NCBI GenBank assembly: GCA_017535725.1
Contig: JAFXTO010000005.1
Span: 78,624-142,623, forward strand
Length of the DNA: 64,000 nucleotides
Reading direction: 5' to 3'
DNA from: Bacteroidaceae bacterium
GTDB taxonomy: Bacteria > Bacteroidota > Bacteroidia > Bacteroidales > Bacteroidaceae
Under the pieces are notes generated by a model. It ran no database searches. It was not told where the DNA came from and saw nothing but the letters and a program-made list of their open reading frames with translations. How positions within the stretch are numbered: the stretch's first letter is position 1; each line of letters begins with the position of its first letter. Both the position numbers and the translations under genes were made by a program. Below, piece by piece: positions 16,635-24,684 of the stretch.

Positions 16635-18026
16635 TTGAATTCTCTCCCCATTCTCTCCATCATCAACGGCATCCCCCGTCACCCAGGCTACCGGATGGCG
16701 GAACCTGTGAACCTAGAAATCATGCCGGGCGAGCAAATCGCCATCGTGGGTCCCAACGCTTCTGGCAAGTCGCGCCTCATCGACATCCTCACGGGGCGTT
16801 ATCCCCTGCTGGGCACCAACGAAGTCCACTACCACTTCGAAGGCAGCCCCCACCGCTACGTCAGCGACAACATCCGCATCCTCACCTTCCGCGATTCCTA
16901 CGGCGACAGCGACACCACCTATTACCTCCAGCAACGATGGAACCAGCACGACATCGACGAATCCACGCCCAAAGTCGATGGCCGCTACATCATATCGCTC
17001 TCCAGCGGAGAACTCCGTAAGTATCAGCTACAGCGAGCCCTCGCCTCCTCTCCCCGCCTGCTCATCCTCGATAGTCCTTTCATCGGCCTCGATCCCGAAG
17101 CCCGCCAACAACTGCGCGACACCCTGGAGCAACTCATCCGCGAACAAGACCTGCAAGTCATCTTGCTGCTGACCCGCGACAGCGACATCCCTGACTTCAT
17201 CAACCGCATCATCCGCCTCGACCACCTCAAAATAGTCCACACATTTAGTCCCTCCATCCCCCCTTCCCCCTCCAGAAATGAAAGAAGGCCCTCCGACTCC
17301 TTTTCTCCCTCCCCCTCTGTCCCCTTTGAGGGTCTTTGCTCGGCAGTTTCCCCGCCGAGTAAGCCCGTCCTCCGCTTCTCCCACGTCACCATCCGCTATG
17401 GTCAGCGCACCATCCTCCGCGACCTCTCGTGGACCGTTCATCGTGGCGAGCATTGGGCTTTGGAGGGAGCCAACGGCTCTGGCAAGAGCACCCTTCTCAG
17501 CCTCGTCTGTGCCGACAACCCACAAGCCTACGCCTGCGACATTGAACTCTTCGGACGCCGCCGCGGTACGGGCGAGAGCATCTGGGACATCAAGCGACAC
17601 ATCGGCTATGTCAGCCCGGAAATGCACCGTGCCTACATGCGCGACCTCCCCACTATCGACATCGTAGCCAGCGGGTTACATGACAGCGTGGGCCTCTACG
17701 TCCGTCCTCGTCCTGAACAACGCGAGACCTGTCTGCTGTGGATGCGCCGCTTCGGCATCGAGCATCTGGAAAACCGCACCTTCCTCCGCATCAGCAGCGG
17801 TGAACAGCGTCTCTGCCTCCTCGCCCGTGCTTTCGTCAAATCCCCCAACCTCCTCATCCTCGATGAACCTTTCCATGGCCTTGATGACCCCAACCGCCTA
17901 CTCGCCACCCGTATCATTGAAGACTACTGCGCCGACCCCACCATCACCCTCATCATCGTCTCGCACTATGCCGACGAACTCCCTCGCGGCATCACACACC
18001 ACCTCCGGCTGCCACGCATAAGTTAA
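16635..18026 (+). CDS. Double ATP-binding ABC protein, ModF/PhrA-like
   Basis: A 463-residue protein with two complete ABC ATPase domains and no membrane part. Domain 1 has Walker A VGPNASGKSRL and signature LSSGELRKYQ; domain 2 has EGANGSGKSTLL, ISSGEQRLCLLARAF and LLILDEPFHGLDD. The layout matches the ModF-like family, whose partner is uncertain. No ATG precedes the conserved INGIPRHPGYRM; TTG at 16635 fits homolog length best and TTG at 16587 is the alternative. The linker between domains (about 45 residues, Pro/Ser-rich) is encoded by CCCTCC-type repeats plus a hairpin at 17339-17358, and looks inserted. Confidence 0.87.
   Translation: MNSLPILSIINGIPRHPGYRMAEPVNLEIMPGEQIAIVGPNASGKSRLIDILTGRYPLLGTNEVHYHFEGSPHRYVSDNIRILTFRDSYGDSDTTYYLQQRWNQHDIDESTPKVDGRYIISLSSGELRKYQLQRALASSPRLLILDSPFIGLDPEARQQLRDTLEQLIREQDLQVILLLTRDSDIPDFINRIIRLDHLKIVHTFSPSIPPSPSRNERRPSDSFSPSPSVPFEGLCSAVSPPSKPVLRFSHVTIRYGQRTILRDLSWTVHRGEHWALEGANGSGKSTLLSLVCADNPQAYACDIELFGRRRGTGESIWDIKRHIGYVSPEMHRAYMRDLPTIDIVASGLHDSVGLYVRPRPEQRETCLLWMRRFGIEHLENRTFLRISSGEQRLCLLARAFVKSPNLLILDEPFHGLDDPNRLLATRIIEDYCADPTITLIIVSHYADELPRGITHHLRLPRIS
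17339..17358 (+). repeat. CTCGGCAG-TTTC-type hairpin inside ABC gene
   Basis: CTCGGC and GCCGAG pair around AGTTTCCCC; one inner A-C mismatch. It resembles the CCGGCGG-TTTTC-CCGCCGG element of ygiQ and lies in the interdomain linker, read in a different frame (CSAVSPPSKP). Confidence 0.45.
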
Positions 18027-18048
18027 CCCATAAGACTCCAACCTTATT

Positions 18049-18108
18049 AAGTAGGTGTTCATAATTAGTTTCGACCTGTACGGTTAAACTAATTTTGAAT
18101 ACCTACTT
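18049..18108. repeat. AAGTAGGTG inverted-repeat element, copy A
   Basis: A 60-bp palindrome with long imperfect arms. The left arm is AAGTAGGTGTTC plus ATAATTAGTTT; the right arm is AAACTAATT plus TTGAATACCTACTT. It lies between the converging stops of the double ABC gene and the ABC-F gene. Related elements occur at 22561-22597, 41538-41575 and 62658-62706. Confidence 0.7.
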
Positions 18109-18111
18109 TTT

Positions 18112-19992
18112 TCATCCCGCTATCTCCGAGAGCTCCAGCCAGCGCATTTCCTTGGCATCGAGTTCCTCGGCCAGCAAAGGCAGTCGCTTACTTTTCTCGG
18201 TCAACTCCTCCACCGACAACGTTCCGCTACAGAGGTCTGCCTCCAGTTGTGTCTTCTCCGCTTCGAGTGCTGCAATATCTGCCTCCAACGCTTCGAGCTC
18301 ACGCTTTTCCTTGAAGGAGAGACGACGGGGACGTGCATCCGTACCGCCCTCTTTTTCCGTCCGCGACTGAACAGCTTCGCGCGACTTGGAAACGGTTTGT
18401 TCCTTGGTCTTTGACGTAGCTGTCGATTGTTGCTCCTTCTCCCATTCGCGGAACTGCGAATAATTCCCAGGGAAGTCCTTGACCACTCCGTCGCCCTGGA
18501 ACACCAACAGATGATCCACCACCTTATCCATGAAATAGCGGTCGTGGCTGACAACGATAACACAGCCGCGGAAAGTAGCGAGATAGTCTTCGAGGATGTT
18601 CAGCGTAGCAATATCCAGATCATTCGTGGGCTCGTCGAGGATGAGGAAGTTTGGATTCTGCATCAGCACCATGCACAGTTGCAGCCGACGACGCTCACCA
18701 CCTGAGAGCTTATTGATATAGTTTTGCTGCTGCAAAGGGGTAAAGAGGAAATGCTGTAGGAACTGCATCGCCGAAAGCTGACGACCACCTCCCAAGTCCA
18801 CATATTCCGCCACTCGACGCACGGCATCAATCACCCTGGTTCGTTCATCGTACCACACAGGGACCCCAACAACCATCGCTTCGCCGGCGGCAGCATCGAA
18901 CTGCAGGCCATCCTGCGAAAAATACCCGAAACGCACCGTATCCCCGATGACAAAACGTCCGCTGTCAGGTTTTACCAGTCCCAGCAACATCTTGATAAAT
19001 GTGGATTTACCCGTTCCGTTGGCACCGACGATGCCCATCTTCTCGTAGCGCGAGAAGTTGTAGTAGAAATCCTTCAGGATAACACGCTCGCGGCTGCCTG
19101 CTTCGCCCTCACGTGCCGGAAAGGTCTTGCTGACATACTCCGCCTCGAAGATTTTCGAGCCGATGTACGTGCTGTTCAGCTGCAAGCTGACGGTATCCTC
19201 CTCCACCCTTTGTCTGGCCCGACGTTCGAGATCCACAAAGGCTTCCTCCCTGTAGCGGGCCTTGTGGCTGCGGGCCTGGGGTGTGCTGCGCATCCATTCG
19301 AGTTCTCTCCTATATAAATTATTCGCGCGCGCGACCTCAGCCGATGCCACATCTATGCGTTCCTGCCGCTTCTCGAGATAGTAGGCATAGTTGCCGCGAT
19401 AGGTGTACAGCGTCTGGTCGTCCAATTCGAGGATGACGGAGCACACTCGATCCAGGAAGTAACGGTCGTGAGTGACCATCAGCAGGGTCATCGTCGAACG
19501 ACCCAAATAAGTCTCCAGCCACTCTATCATCCGCAAATCCAGATGATTCGTGGGCTCATCCAAAATCAGCAGGTCGGGTTCCTGACAGAGCACATTGGCC
19601 AGTGCCACTCGCTTGAGCTGACCTCCTGAGAGGTGGCCTATCGGCTGGTCGTGGTCTGTAATCCTAAGCTTCGTTAGGTATTCCTGTATGCGCCTCGGCT
19701 CTTCCTTGCAATGCCAGAGACATGCCTCCATGACAGTCATCTCAGCTGGATACGTCGGCGTCTGTTCGAGGTAAGCCACACGCAGGTCACGGCGGAAAAT
19801 GACCGAACCGCCCTCGGGCTGTTCCTTACCTGCAATGATATTCAACAGCGAAGTCTTTCCCGTTCCGTTTCGGGCAATGAGACCGATGCGTTGTCCTTCG
19901 GCTATACCAAAGCTAATATGGTGGAACAATTCCTTGTCACCTACCGAGAAAGAGAGGTCATCGACTTGCAAAAAAGGGTTTACTGCTGCCAT
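18112..19992 (-). CDS. uup: ABC-F family ATPase, Uup-like
   Basis: A 626-residue soluble ABC-F protein with two ATPase domains, a linker and a C-terminal coiled coil, as in Uup; such proteins act on ribosomes or branched DNA rather than in transport. Domain 1 shows GLIARNGTGKTSLL, LSGGQLKRVAL and LILDEPTNHLDL; domain 2 shows GIVGANGTGKSTFIKML, LSGGERRRLQL and FLILDEPTNDLD. The last 90 residues (ELEALEADIAALEAEKTQLEADL) form a heptad-rich coiled coil. The linker LYRRELEWMRSTPQARSHKAR is the P-site tRNA interaction motif region. It is divergent from rho, with back-to-back promoters. Confidence 0.93.
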   Translation of the reverse strand: MAAVNPFLQVDDLSFSVGDKELFHHISFGIAEGQRIGLIARNGTGKTSLLNIIAGKEQPEGGSVIFRRDLRVAYLEQTPTYPAEMTVMEACLWHCKEEPRRIQEYLTKLRITDHDQPIGHLSGGQLKRVALANVLCQEPDLLILDEPTNHLDLRMIEWLETYLGRSTMTLLMVTHDRYFLDRVCSVILELDDQTLYTYRGNYAYYLEKRQERIDVASAEVARANNLYRRELEWMRSTPQARSHKARYREEAFVDLERRARQRVEEDTVSLQLNSTYIGSKIFEAEYVSKTFPAREGEAGSRERVILKDFYYNFSRYEKMGIVGANGTGKSTFIKMLLGLVKPDSGRFVIGDTVRFGYFSQDGLQFDAAAGEAMVVGVPVWYDERTRVIDAVRRVAEYVDLGGGRQLSAMQFLQHFLFTPLQQQNYINKLSGGERRRLQLCMVLMQNPNFLILDEPTNDLDIATLNILEDYLATFRGCVIVVSHDRYFMDKVVDHLLVFQGDGVVKDFPGNYSQFREWEKEQQSTATSKTKEQTVSKSREAVQSRTEKEGGTDARPRRLSFKEKRELEALEADIAALEAEKTQLEADLCSGTLSVEELTEKSKRLPLLAEELDAKEMRWLELSEIAG

Positions 19993-20010
19993 TATTCACA
20001 TTTTTGGGGG

Positions 20011-20018
20011 CAAAAGTA
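20011..20018 (-). promoter_or_regulatory. Promoter -7 element of uup
   Basis: TACTTTTG on the minus strand, 18 bases before the start at 19992. Confidence 0.6.
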
Positions 20019-20060
20019 AAGAAAATATCTGATAAAATTTGATGATTCAAGGAAAAAGCG

Positions 20061-20068
20061 TACCTTTG
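20061..20068 (+). promoter_or_regulatory. Promoter of rho (-7 TACCTTTG with upstream TTTG)
   Basis: TACCTTTG at 20061-20068 with TTG ending at 20041, a spacing of about 19 bases. The leader to the rho ATG is about 130 bases, unusually long for this window. Confidence 0.65.
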
Positions 20069-20147
20069 CGCACGATTTTATGAAGGAAGACACGTAAAAG
20101 CGTGTTTTCGCTCGTAGTTTACAACAAAATCCATCCTACAGACTATT

Positions 20148-20192
20148 CACTAAGGTACGGCTTCCCTACCTTTCGTATTTTTTGATGAACCC
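20148..20192 (+). promoter_or_regulatory. Possible attenuator in the rho leader
   Basis: AAGGTA and TACCTT can pair around a 9-base loop, followed by TCGTATTTTTTG, so the leader holds a terminator-like hairpin just before the rho start. Upstream lies a five-codon reading frame (ATG at about 20080, MKEDT then TAA). Autoregulation by attenuation is inference. Confidence 0.35.
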
Positions 20193-20200
20193 CATACACT

Positions 20201-22204
20201 ATGCACACAAAAAGTGAACTCGAAGCCCTGACGGACGAACAGCTTATTGTTCTCGCCAGGTCATTAGACATTCCCGTGAAATCGGATACCGAAAAAATGG
20301 ACCTTATCTACGCCGTCATCGACGCAGAAAGCAAAAACGTCGTCGTCGGACCAGTGGAGAAGCCCAAGAAGCGAGGACGCAAGTCCAAGGCAGAGAAGGA
20401 CGCAGAAGCTCAGCAGTCCCAAGAGTCCCAGTCCTCTCAGGAATCTAAAGAGACTCCAAAGCCCAAGAAAGCAAAGAAAGACACAGCCACCCCCGCTACT
20501 CCACAAGAAGAACCGGCGAAGGCCGCCCAGCTCGAAGACGCCCCCCCGGCACCCAAGAAACGCGGACGCAAATCCAAGGCGGAGAAGGAAGCTGAACGTG
20601 CAGCCGCCCAGCAAGCAGAGCTTATGCTCTTTGAAGCCGAAGACAAGGAAGACAAGAAGCCAACAACTGACGAGGTATCAGCCATCTCGACCGATACCGA
20701 ACCCTACACGACAGTCGTAGCGTCCAGCGAATCCGCAGAGGAGCAATTCCCCGCCGACCTTTCTCCCGCTATCATGCCCGAAGGTTCTACAGAGGATATC
20801 ATCCCCACCACCGAGGCCCCAGTCTCCGACAATCCAGAAGAACCAGTCCCCCCATTCACGCAAGAAGACGTGGACGCTTTCTTCAAGGCCAACGAACCCG
20901 ACTTCATCATCCTGCGACCCATACCCGAAATACCCGAATACGGGAACACATACCTCGAAACTGAGCCTCAGCCTCAGATACCCGCCTATATCCAGAACCT
21001 CACATCCATCGCCCAGCCCGACAACGCACCAGCCGCCGCACCAGCCCAACAGCCTCAGCAGCCTCAGCAACCTGCCGTCTACGACTTTGGCGACCTCGTC
21101 AAGTGCGAAGGCGTACTGGAGACGACTCCCGAGGGCTTCGGCTTCCTGCGCAGTTCTGATTACAACTACCTCGCCAGCCCCGATGACGTATACGTCAGCC
21201 AGCAGCAAATCAAGCAGTATGGTCTCAAGACCGGCGACGTCGTCGAAGGCAGCGTACGTCCACCACGCGAAGGAGAGAAATACTTCCCCCTCCTGAAAAT
21301 AGACAGCGTCAACGGTGTCGACCCTGCCCGCATACGCGACCGCCAGGCCTTTGAGCATCTCACGCCCCTTTTCCCCGACGAGAAGTTCCAACTCTGCCGA
21401 GGCTACAGCGACCCCACCAGCGTGCGTGTCGTAGACCTTTTCGCCCCCATCGGAAAGGGACAGCGAGCACTCATCGTAGCTCAGCCCAAGACTGGTAAGA
21501 CCCTGTTGATGAAGGACATCGCCAACGCCATCGCTGCCAACCACCCAGAGGCATACCTCATGATGTTGCTCATCGACGAGCGCCCCGAGGAAGTCACAGA
21601 CATGGCTCGAACCGTCAACGCCGAAGTTATCGCATCCACCTTCGACGAACCCGCCGAACGTCACGTAAAAATCGCCGGCATCGTCCTCGAAAAGGCTAAG
21701 CGCATGGTCGAATGCGGACACGACGTCGTCATCTTCCTCGACAGCATCACGCGTCTGGCCCGCGCCTACAACACGGTGGCACCTGCCAGCGGCAAAATCC
21801 TCTCCGGTGGTGTCGACGCCCAGGCACTTCATAAGCCCAAGCGCTTCTTCGGAGCCGCCCGTAACATCGAAGGCGGAGGCTCGCTGACCATTATTGCTAC
21901 AGCACTCATCGATACTGGTTCCAAAATGGATGAAGTCATCTTCGAAGAATTCAAGGGAACAGGCAACATGGAACTACAGCTCGACCGCGTGCTCTCCAAC
22001 AAGCGCATCTTCCCCGCCGTGAACATCATCGCCAGCTCCACACGCCGCGACGACCTGCTCCACGACAAGACCACCCTGGATCGCATGTGGATTCTCCGCA
22101 AATTCCTCTCCGACATGACCCCACTCGAAGCCATGACTGAACTGAAGAAACGCATCGAGGACACCAAGACCAACGAGGAATTCCTCATCTCCATGAATTC
22201 CTGA
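20201..22204 (+). CDS. rho: Transcription termination factor Rho with long disordered insert
   Basis: Rho is the hexameric RNA-dependent ATPase that ends transcription. The 667 residues comprise a Rho N-terminal helix domain ([19 protein letters not shown]), an insert from about residue 45 to 295, the cold-shock RNA-binding domain ([19 protein letters not shown]) and the RecA-like motor: Walker [46 protein letters not shown] and [12 protein letters not shown]. The insert, absent in E. coli, has two [11 protein letters not shown] blocks followed by an acidic and Pro/Gln-rich part, so it is probably disordered and able to bind RNA or drive condensation, as reported for a Bacteroides Rho. A repeat island follows the stop. 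Confidence 0.96.
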   Translation: MHTKSELEALTDEQLIVLARSLDIPVKSDTEKMDLIYAVIDAESKNVVVGPVEKPKKRGRKSKAEKDAEAQQSQESQSSQESKETPKPKKAKKDTATPATPQEEPAKAAQLEDAPPAPKKRGRKSKAEKEAERAAAQQAELMLFEAEDKEDKKPTTDEVSAISTDTEPYTTVVASSESAEEQFPADLSPAIMPEGSTEDIIPTTEAPVSDNPEEPVPPFTQEDVDAFFKANEPDFIILRPIPEIPEYGNTYLETEPQPQIPAYIQNLTSIAQPDNAPAAAPAQQPQQPQQPAVYDFGDLVKCEGVLETTPEGFGFLRSSDYNYLASPDDVYVSQQQIKQYGLKTGDVVEGSVRPPREGEKYFPLLKIDSVNGVDPARIRDRQAFEHLTPLFPDEKFQLCRGYSDPTSVRVVDLFAPIGKGQRALIVAQPKTGKTLLMKDIANAIAANHPEAYLMMLLIDERPEEVTDMARTVNAEVIASTFDEPAERHVKIAGIVLEKAKRMVECGHDVVIFLDSITRLARAYNTVAPASGKILSGGVDAQALHKPKRFFGAARNIEGGGSLTIIATALIDTGSKMDEVIFEEFKGTGNMELQLDRVLSNKRIFPAVNIIASSTRRDDLLHDKTTLDRMWILRKFLSDMTPLEAMTELKKRIEDTKTNEEFLISMNS

Positions 22205-22232
22205 CACAATACACCTTAGTATATTACCGATA

Positions 22233-22264
22233 AAGCCTACCGTATCGCCCGATGCAGTAGGCTT
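22233..22264 (+). terminator. Hairpin after rho
   Basis: AAGCCTAC and GTAGGCTT pair around a 16-base loop, about 30 bases after the rho stop. No U-run follows immediately, so it may be a processing or Rho-independent stop of poor quality. Its right arm resembles the unit of the 22-bp array that starts at 22352. Confidence 0.45.
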
Positions 22265-22351
22265 CATTGTCTCATGAAGTTTCATTTTTGAAAAAAGTTG
22301 GCGCAAAAACTATCCGATCATTCCGATACATTCCGATTCATTCCGAGAAAA

Positions 22352-22483
22352 CGAAGCAGGCTTCATCGGCTTACGAAGTAGGCTTCATCGCATTATGAAG
22401 CAGGCTTCATCGGCTAACGAAGTAGGCTGCATCACCTGATGAAGTAGGAAGCATCACCTCATGAAGCAGGCAGCATCGGTTTA
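22352..22483. repeat. 22-bp direct repeat array, six units
   Basis: Six units of exactly 22 bp, of the form YGAAGYAGGCTTCATCGGCT plus two bases, the last three more diverged. The period and consensus match the array at 63691-63844. There are no spacers between units. Confidence 0.8.
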
Positions 22484-22540
22484 TCCAACAGGTAGGACTC
22501 TCCAGATAGAACCACAGGACTCACAGCAGAGGATATCGAT

Positions 22541-22623
22541 AAACTGTAAACCAACTATGTAAGTAGGAATACATACAACTATTATGAACACCTACTTATT
22601 GAAATATAGTTGGTTTACAGTTT
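22541..22623. repeat. Nested palindrome with AAGTAGG core, copy B
   Basis: Outer arms 22541-22558 (AAACTGTAAACCAACTAT) and 22606-22623 are exact reverse complements; inside, AAGTAGG and CCTACTT at 22561-22597 form a second inverted repeat related to copy A. Confidence 0.7.
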
Positions 22624-22703
22624 TAATACAACATTTTTTCGGAATGTATCGGAATGATCGGATAGTTTTGACGTGAACTTTTTTTCTTACGAAGAGAGAT
22701 GAG

Positions 22704-24659
22704 TCAAAGGAGGTAGCCGAGGGCTTTCAGGCGAGAGCAGAATTTGGTGAGGTCGGTGGTGGAAACAAGGATGCGGAAGCCTTCGGCACGAATGACAAGC
22801 TGTCGAAGTTGGGAGTCGGTGGCTATGAGCCGTTGCAGCTCGTGGTTATCCTCTGGTATGATATAGAGGTGGAAACTCTGGCGGCTGGGAGTGAGAGGAT
22901 TGCAATGGGATAACAACTGCTCGAAGAAATCCTGCCAGTGCTGTGGCGGCTTGGGACAGATGAAGCGGTGAAAGTTCTGGATGCGCTGTTCCACATCATC
23001 ACGGTTGGAACAAGGGGCAAGGAAGGTCTGGGAGGTGACTTCATAGCGGCTGGCACCTATGTGACGGGAAATATCCCTGAGGATTTCGAGATAAGGATTA
23101 TCTTTACCTGCCGTGAGGTCACGGATAATAAGATACTGGTCATCGAGTTGGAAGAGTTCCTGTTTCTCTGTTTGCGGAGCCCCATATTCAGCGATGACTC
23201 CCAAAGCATACTGTCCGAGCGGAGTAAAGCGAGCATAGGCGATGGCGGCGTAAGGCGAGAGGGGTTGCGGATGCTCCTGTGTTTCGTCCCCTACAGGAAC
23301 TGGGTACTGACCAGTAGGAGAACAGGCCAGTTCCACAACACCGAGGGCAGCGAGGGCATACAACAATCCCTGATGGAAGGTGAAGCCAAAGTGACTGGTG
23401 TAGTCTGCTACGGTCAACGACTCTCCCGTGTATTTGTTGACGATGTCTATGCGGTAGTCGTCAAGGCGGGTAGAGAAGACCAACGGTGGGAAGGGGACAT
23501 CAGTCGTGCCGGCTATCTGGATGGATGACATAAAGAAATCTTGGATAGGAATCCACGACTGGGGGTGCTCTTTCAGGAGTTGGCAGTCCCGAACGGCCAG
23601 GATACTACAAAGATTTTCTGAAATGACATCCTTCGTCAACCCTTTGATATGGGTGAAGATGAAGAGCGGCATGTAATGATGGAAACGGCCTATATTACGA
23701 AGAAGGTCTGTCACGATCTTCTCATAAGATGACTGGTTAGCTGTAGGCTGCGTTCCTCCACGAATGTAGAAATGGTGCAACGTCAATAACTGGACATACA
23801 GCGCAGAGTGCATGCCTTCGGTTTCTCCGATGCCAAACTCATCGATATTCAGGCGCTTCTGTGCCACTTTCTGGCCAGCGATGAGGTAACGTCCTGAGCT
23901 GAGAGACAGTTCCCCACCCGCCAACATGGCGGCAATGACAGGGTAGCCTTTTAGTGCTGAGACCTCTCCGCTGACGATGCGGAACTCCCCTTCAGGCAGT
24001 TCCGCGAGGCTATGGTCAGCCTGGACATCGGGATAGAAGATTGGGAGGAAAATGCGATGGAAAAAGGGGGTGATGGTGAGATACCTGGCTTGCTCGCGAG
24101 AGCCCCACGAACTACGTGTCTTACCCTGTCGGTTAACGATTCTGAACCATTGCAACTCCCTACGTTTCCAGGAGGAGAGCTCCTGATAGGAATAATAGTA
24201 GTTTTGGTGGGTTTCCTGCGGCGAGAGAGTATCTGTGGTTTTCAACACGCTTCGCACTTCCTCCATAGGCAGATACATACGGACGAGCACCCGCCGCCAT
24301 AGTTCACGCATCTCGTCGGAAAGGATGTTAATGTAGTGACGCAGGTTTTCTGACTCGGAGAAAATGAAAGCCAAGGCATATTCAATCTTTGCCTTCGGTG
24401 CATTGCCGTTGGTCAGCGGAGCCAACTCCCCTGCGCCGACAATTTCGCCACTGGCCGTACGCTTCTTCAGGGATGTATGTCCCTTCAACATGGGATGAAG
24501 CATTTGGCACATGTCTACCAGATATGCCTTGGTGTAGTTGCGGTCTAATATAGAAATTGTTGCCTTCAGCGTTGCATCAGAAGGTTCCTTGAACACCAGG
24601 GGATTCGCGTCCTGCGGCGGTTCCTCCAAATCGAACATATACATCTGCGAGGGTTTCAT
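22704..24659 (-). CDS. Large unknown protein coupled to SNF2 helicase
   Basis: I do not recognise a named family in these 651 residues. The protein is soluble, without signal peptide or membrane segment. It begins MKPSQMYMFDLEEPPQDANPL; a helical region covers roughly residues 40-400 (for example IFSESENLRHYINILSDEMRELWRRVL), and residues 400-520 contain a winged-helix-like stretch (HFGFTFHQGLLYALAALGVVELA). The last 150 residues are alpha-beta and end ILVSTTDLTKFCSRLKALGYLL. The ATG at 24659 is preferred over a TTG at 24695 that would overlap the helicase stop. It lies 25 bases after the SNF2 gene in the same operon, so the two probably act together. Confidence 0.8.
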   Translation of the reverse strand: MKPSQMYMFDLEEPPQDANPLVFKEPSDATLKATISILDRNYTKAYLVDMCQMLHPMLKGHTSLKKRTASGEIVGAGELAPLTNGNAPKAKIEYALAFIFSESENLRHYINILSDEMRELWRRVLVRMYLPMEEVRSVLKTTDTLSPQETHQNYYYSYQELSSWKRRELQWFRIVNRQGKTRSSWGSREQARYLTITPFFHRIFLPIFYPDVQADHSLAELPEGEFRIVSGEVSALKGYPVIAAMLAGGELSLSSGRYLIAGQKVAQKRLNIDEFGIGETEGMHSALYVQLLTLHHFYIRGGTQPTANQSSYEKIVTDLLRNIGRFHHYMPLFIFTHIKGLTKDVISENLCSILAVRDCQLLKEHPQSWIPIQDFFMSSIQIAGTTDVPFPPLVFSTRLDDYRIDIVNKYTGESLTVADYTSHFGFTFHQGLLYALAALGVVELACSPTGQYPVPVGDETQEHPQPLSPYAAIAYARFTPLGQYALGVIAEYGAPQTEKQELFQLDDQYLIIRDLTAGKDNPYLEILRDISRHIGASRYEVTSQTFLAPCSNRDDVEQRIQNFHRFICPKPPQHWQDFFEQLLSHCNPLTPSRQSFHLYIIPEDNHELQRLIATDSQLRQLVIRAEGFRILVSTTDLTKFCSRLKALGYLL

Positions 24660-24684
24660 ATCTCTTATTATTATCTTCCAGCGT

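Larger units (their letters stand above)
22306..22669. repeat. 364-bp element bounded by perfect 31-bp inverted repeats
   Basis: The arms are 22306-22336 (begins AAAACTATCCGATCATTCC) and 22639-22669 (ends GATCGGATAGTTTT) and are exact reverse complements. Inside are a 22-bp tandem array (22352-22483) and a nested palindrome (22541-22623). No reading frame of note is present. The structure is MITE-like; no transposase is visible. Confidence 0.75.

Noticed and set aside
20264-21832. Long open frames on the minus strand across rho
   Set aside because: They are antisense to the well-supported rho gene and encode no recognisable motifs.
22352-22483. CRISPR-like regular repeats after rho
   Set aside because: Units follow each other without spacers, there is no cas gene in the window and the unit is only 22 bp; it is a direct tandem array.
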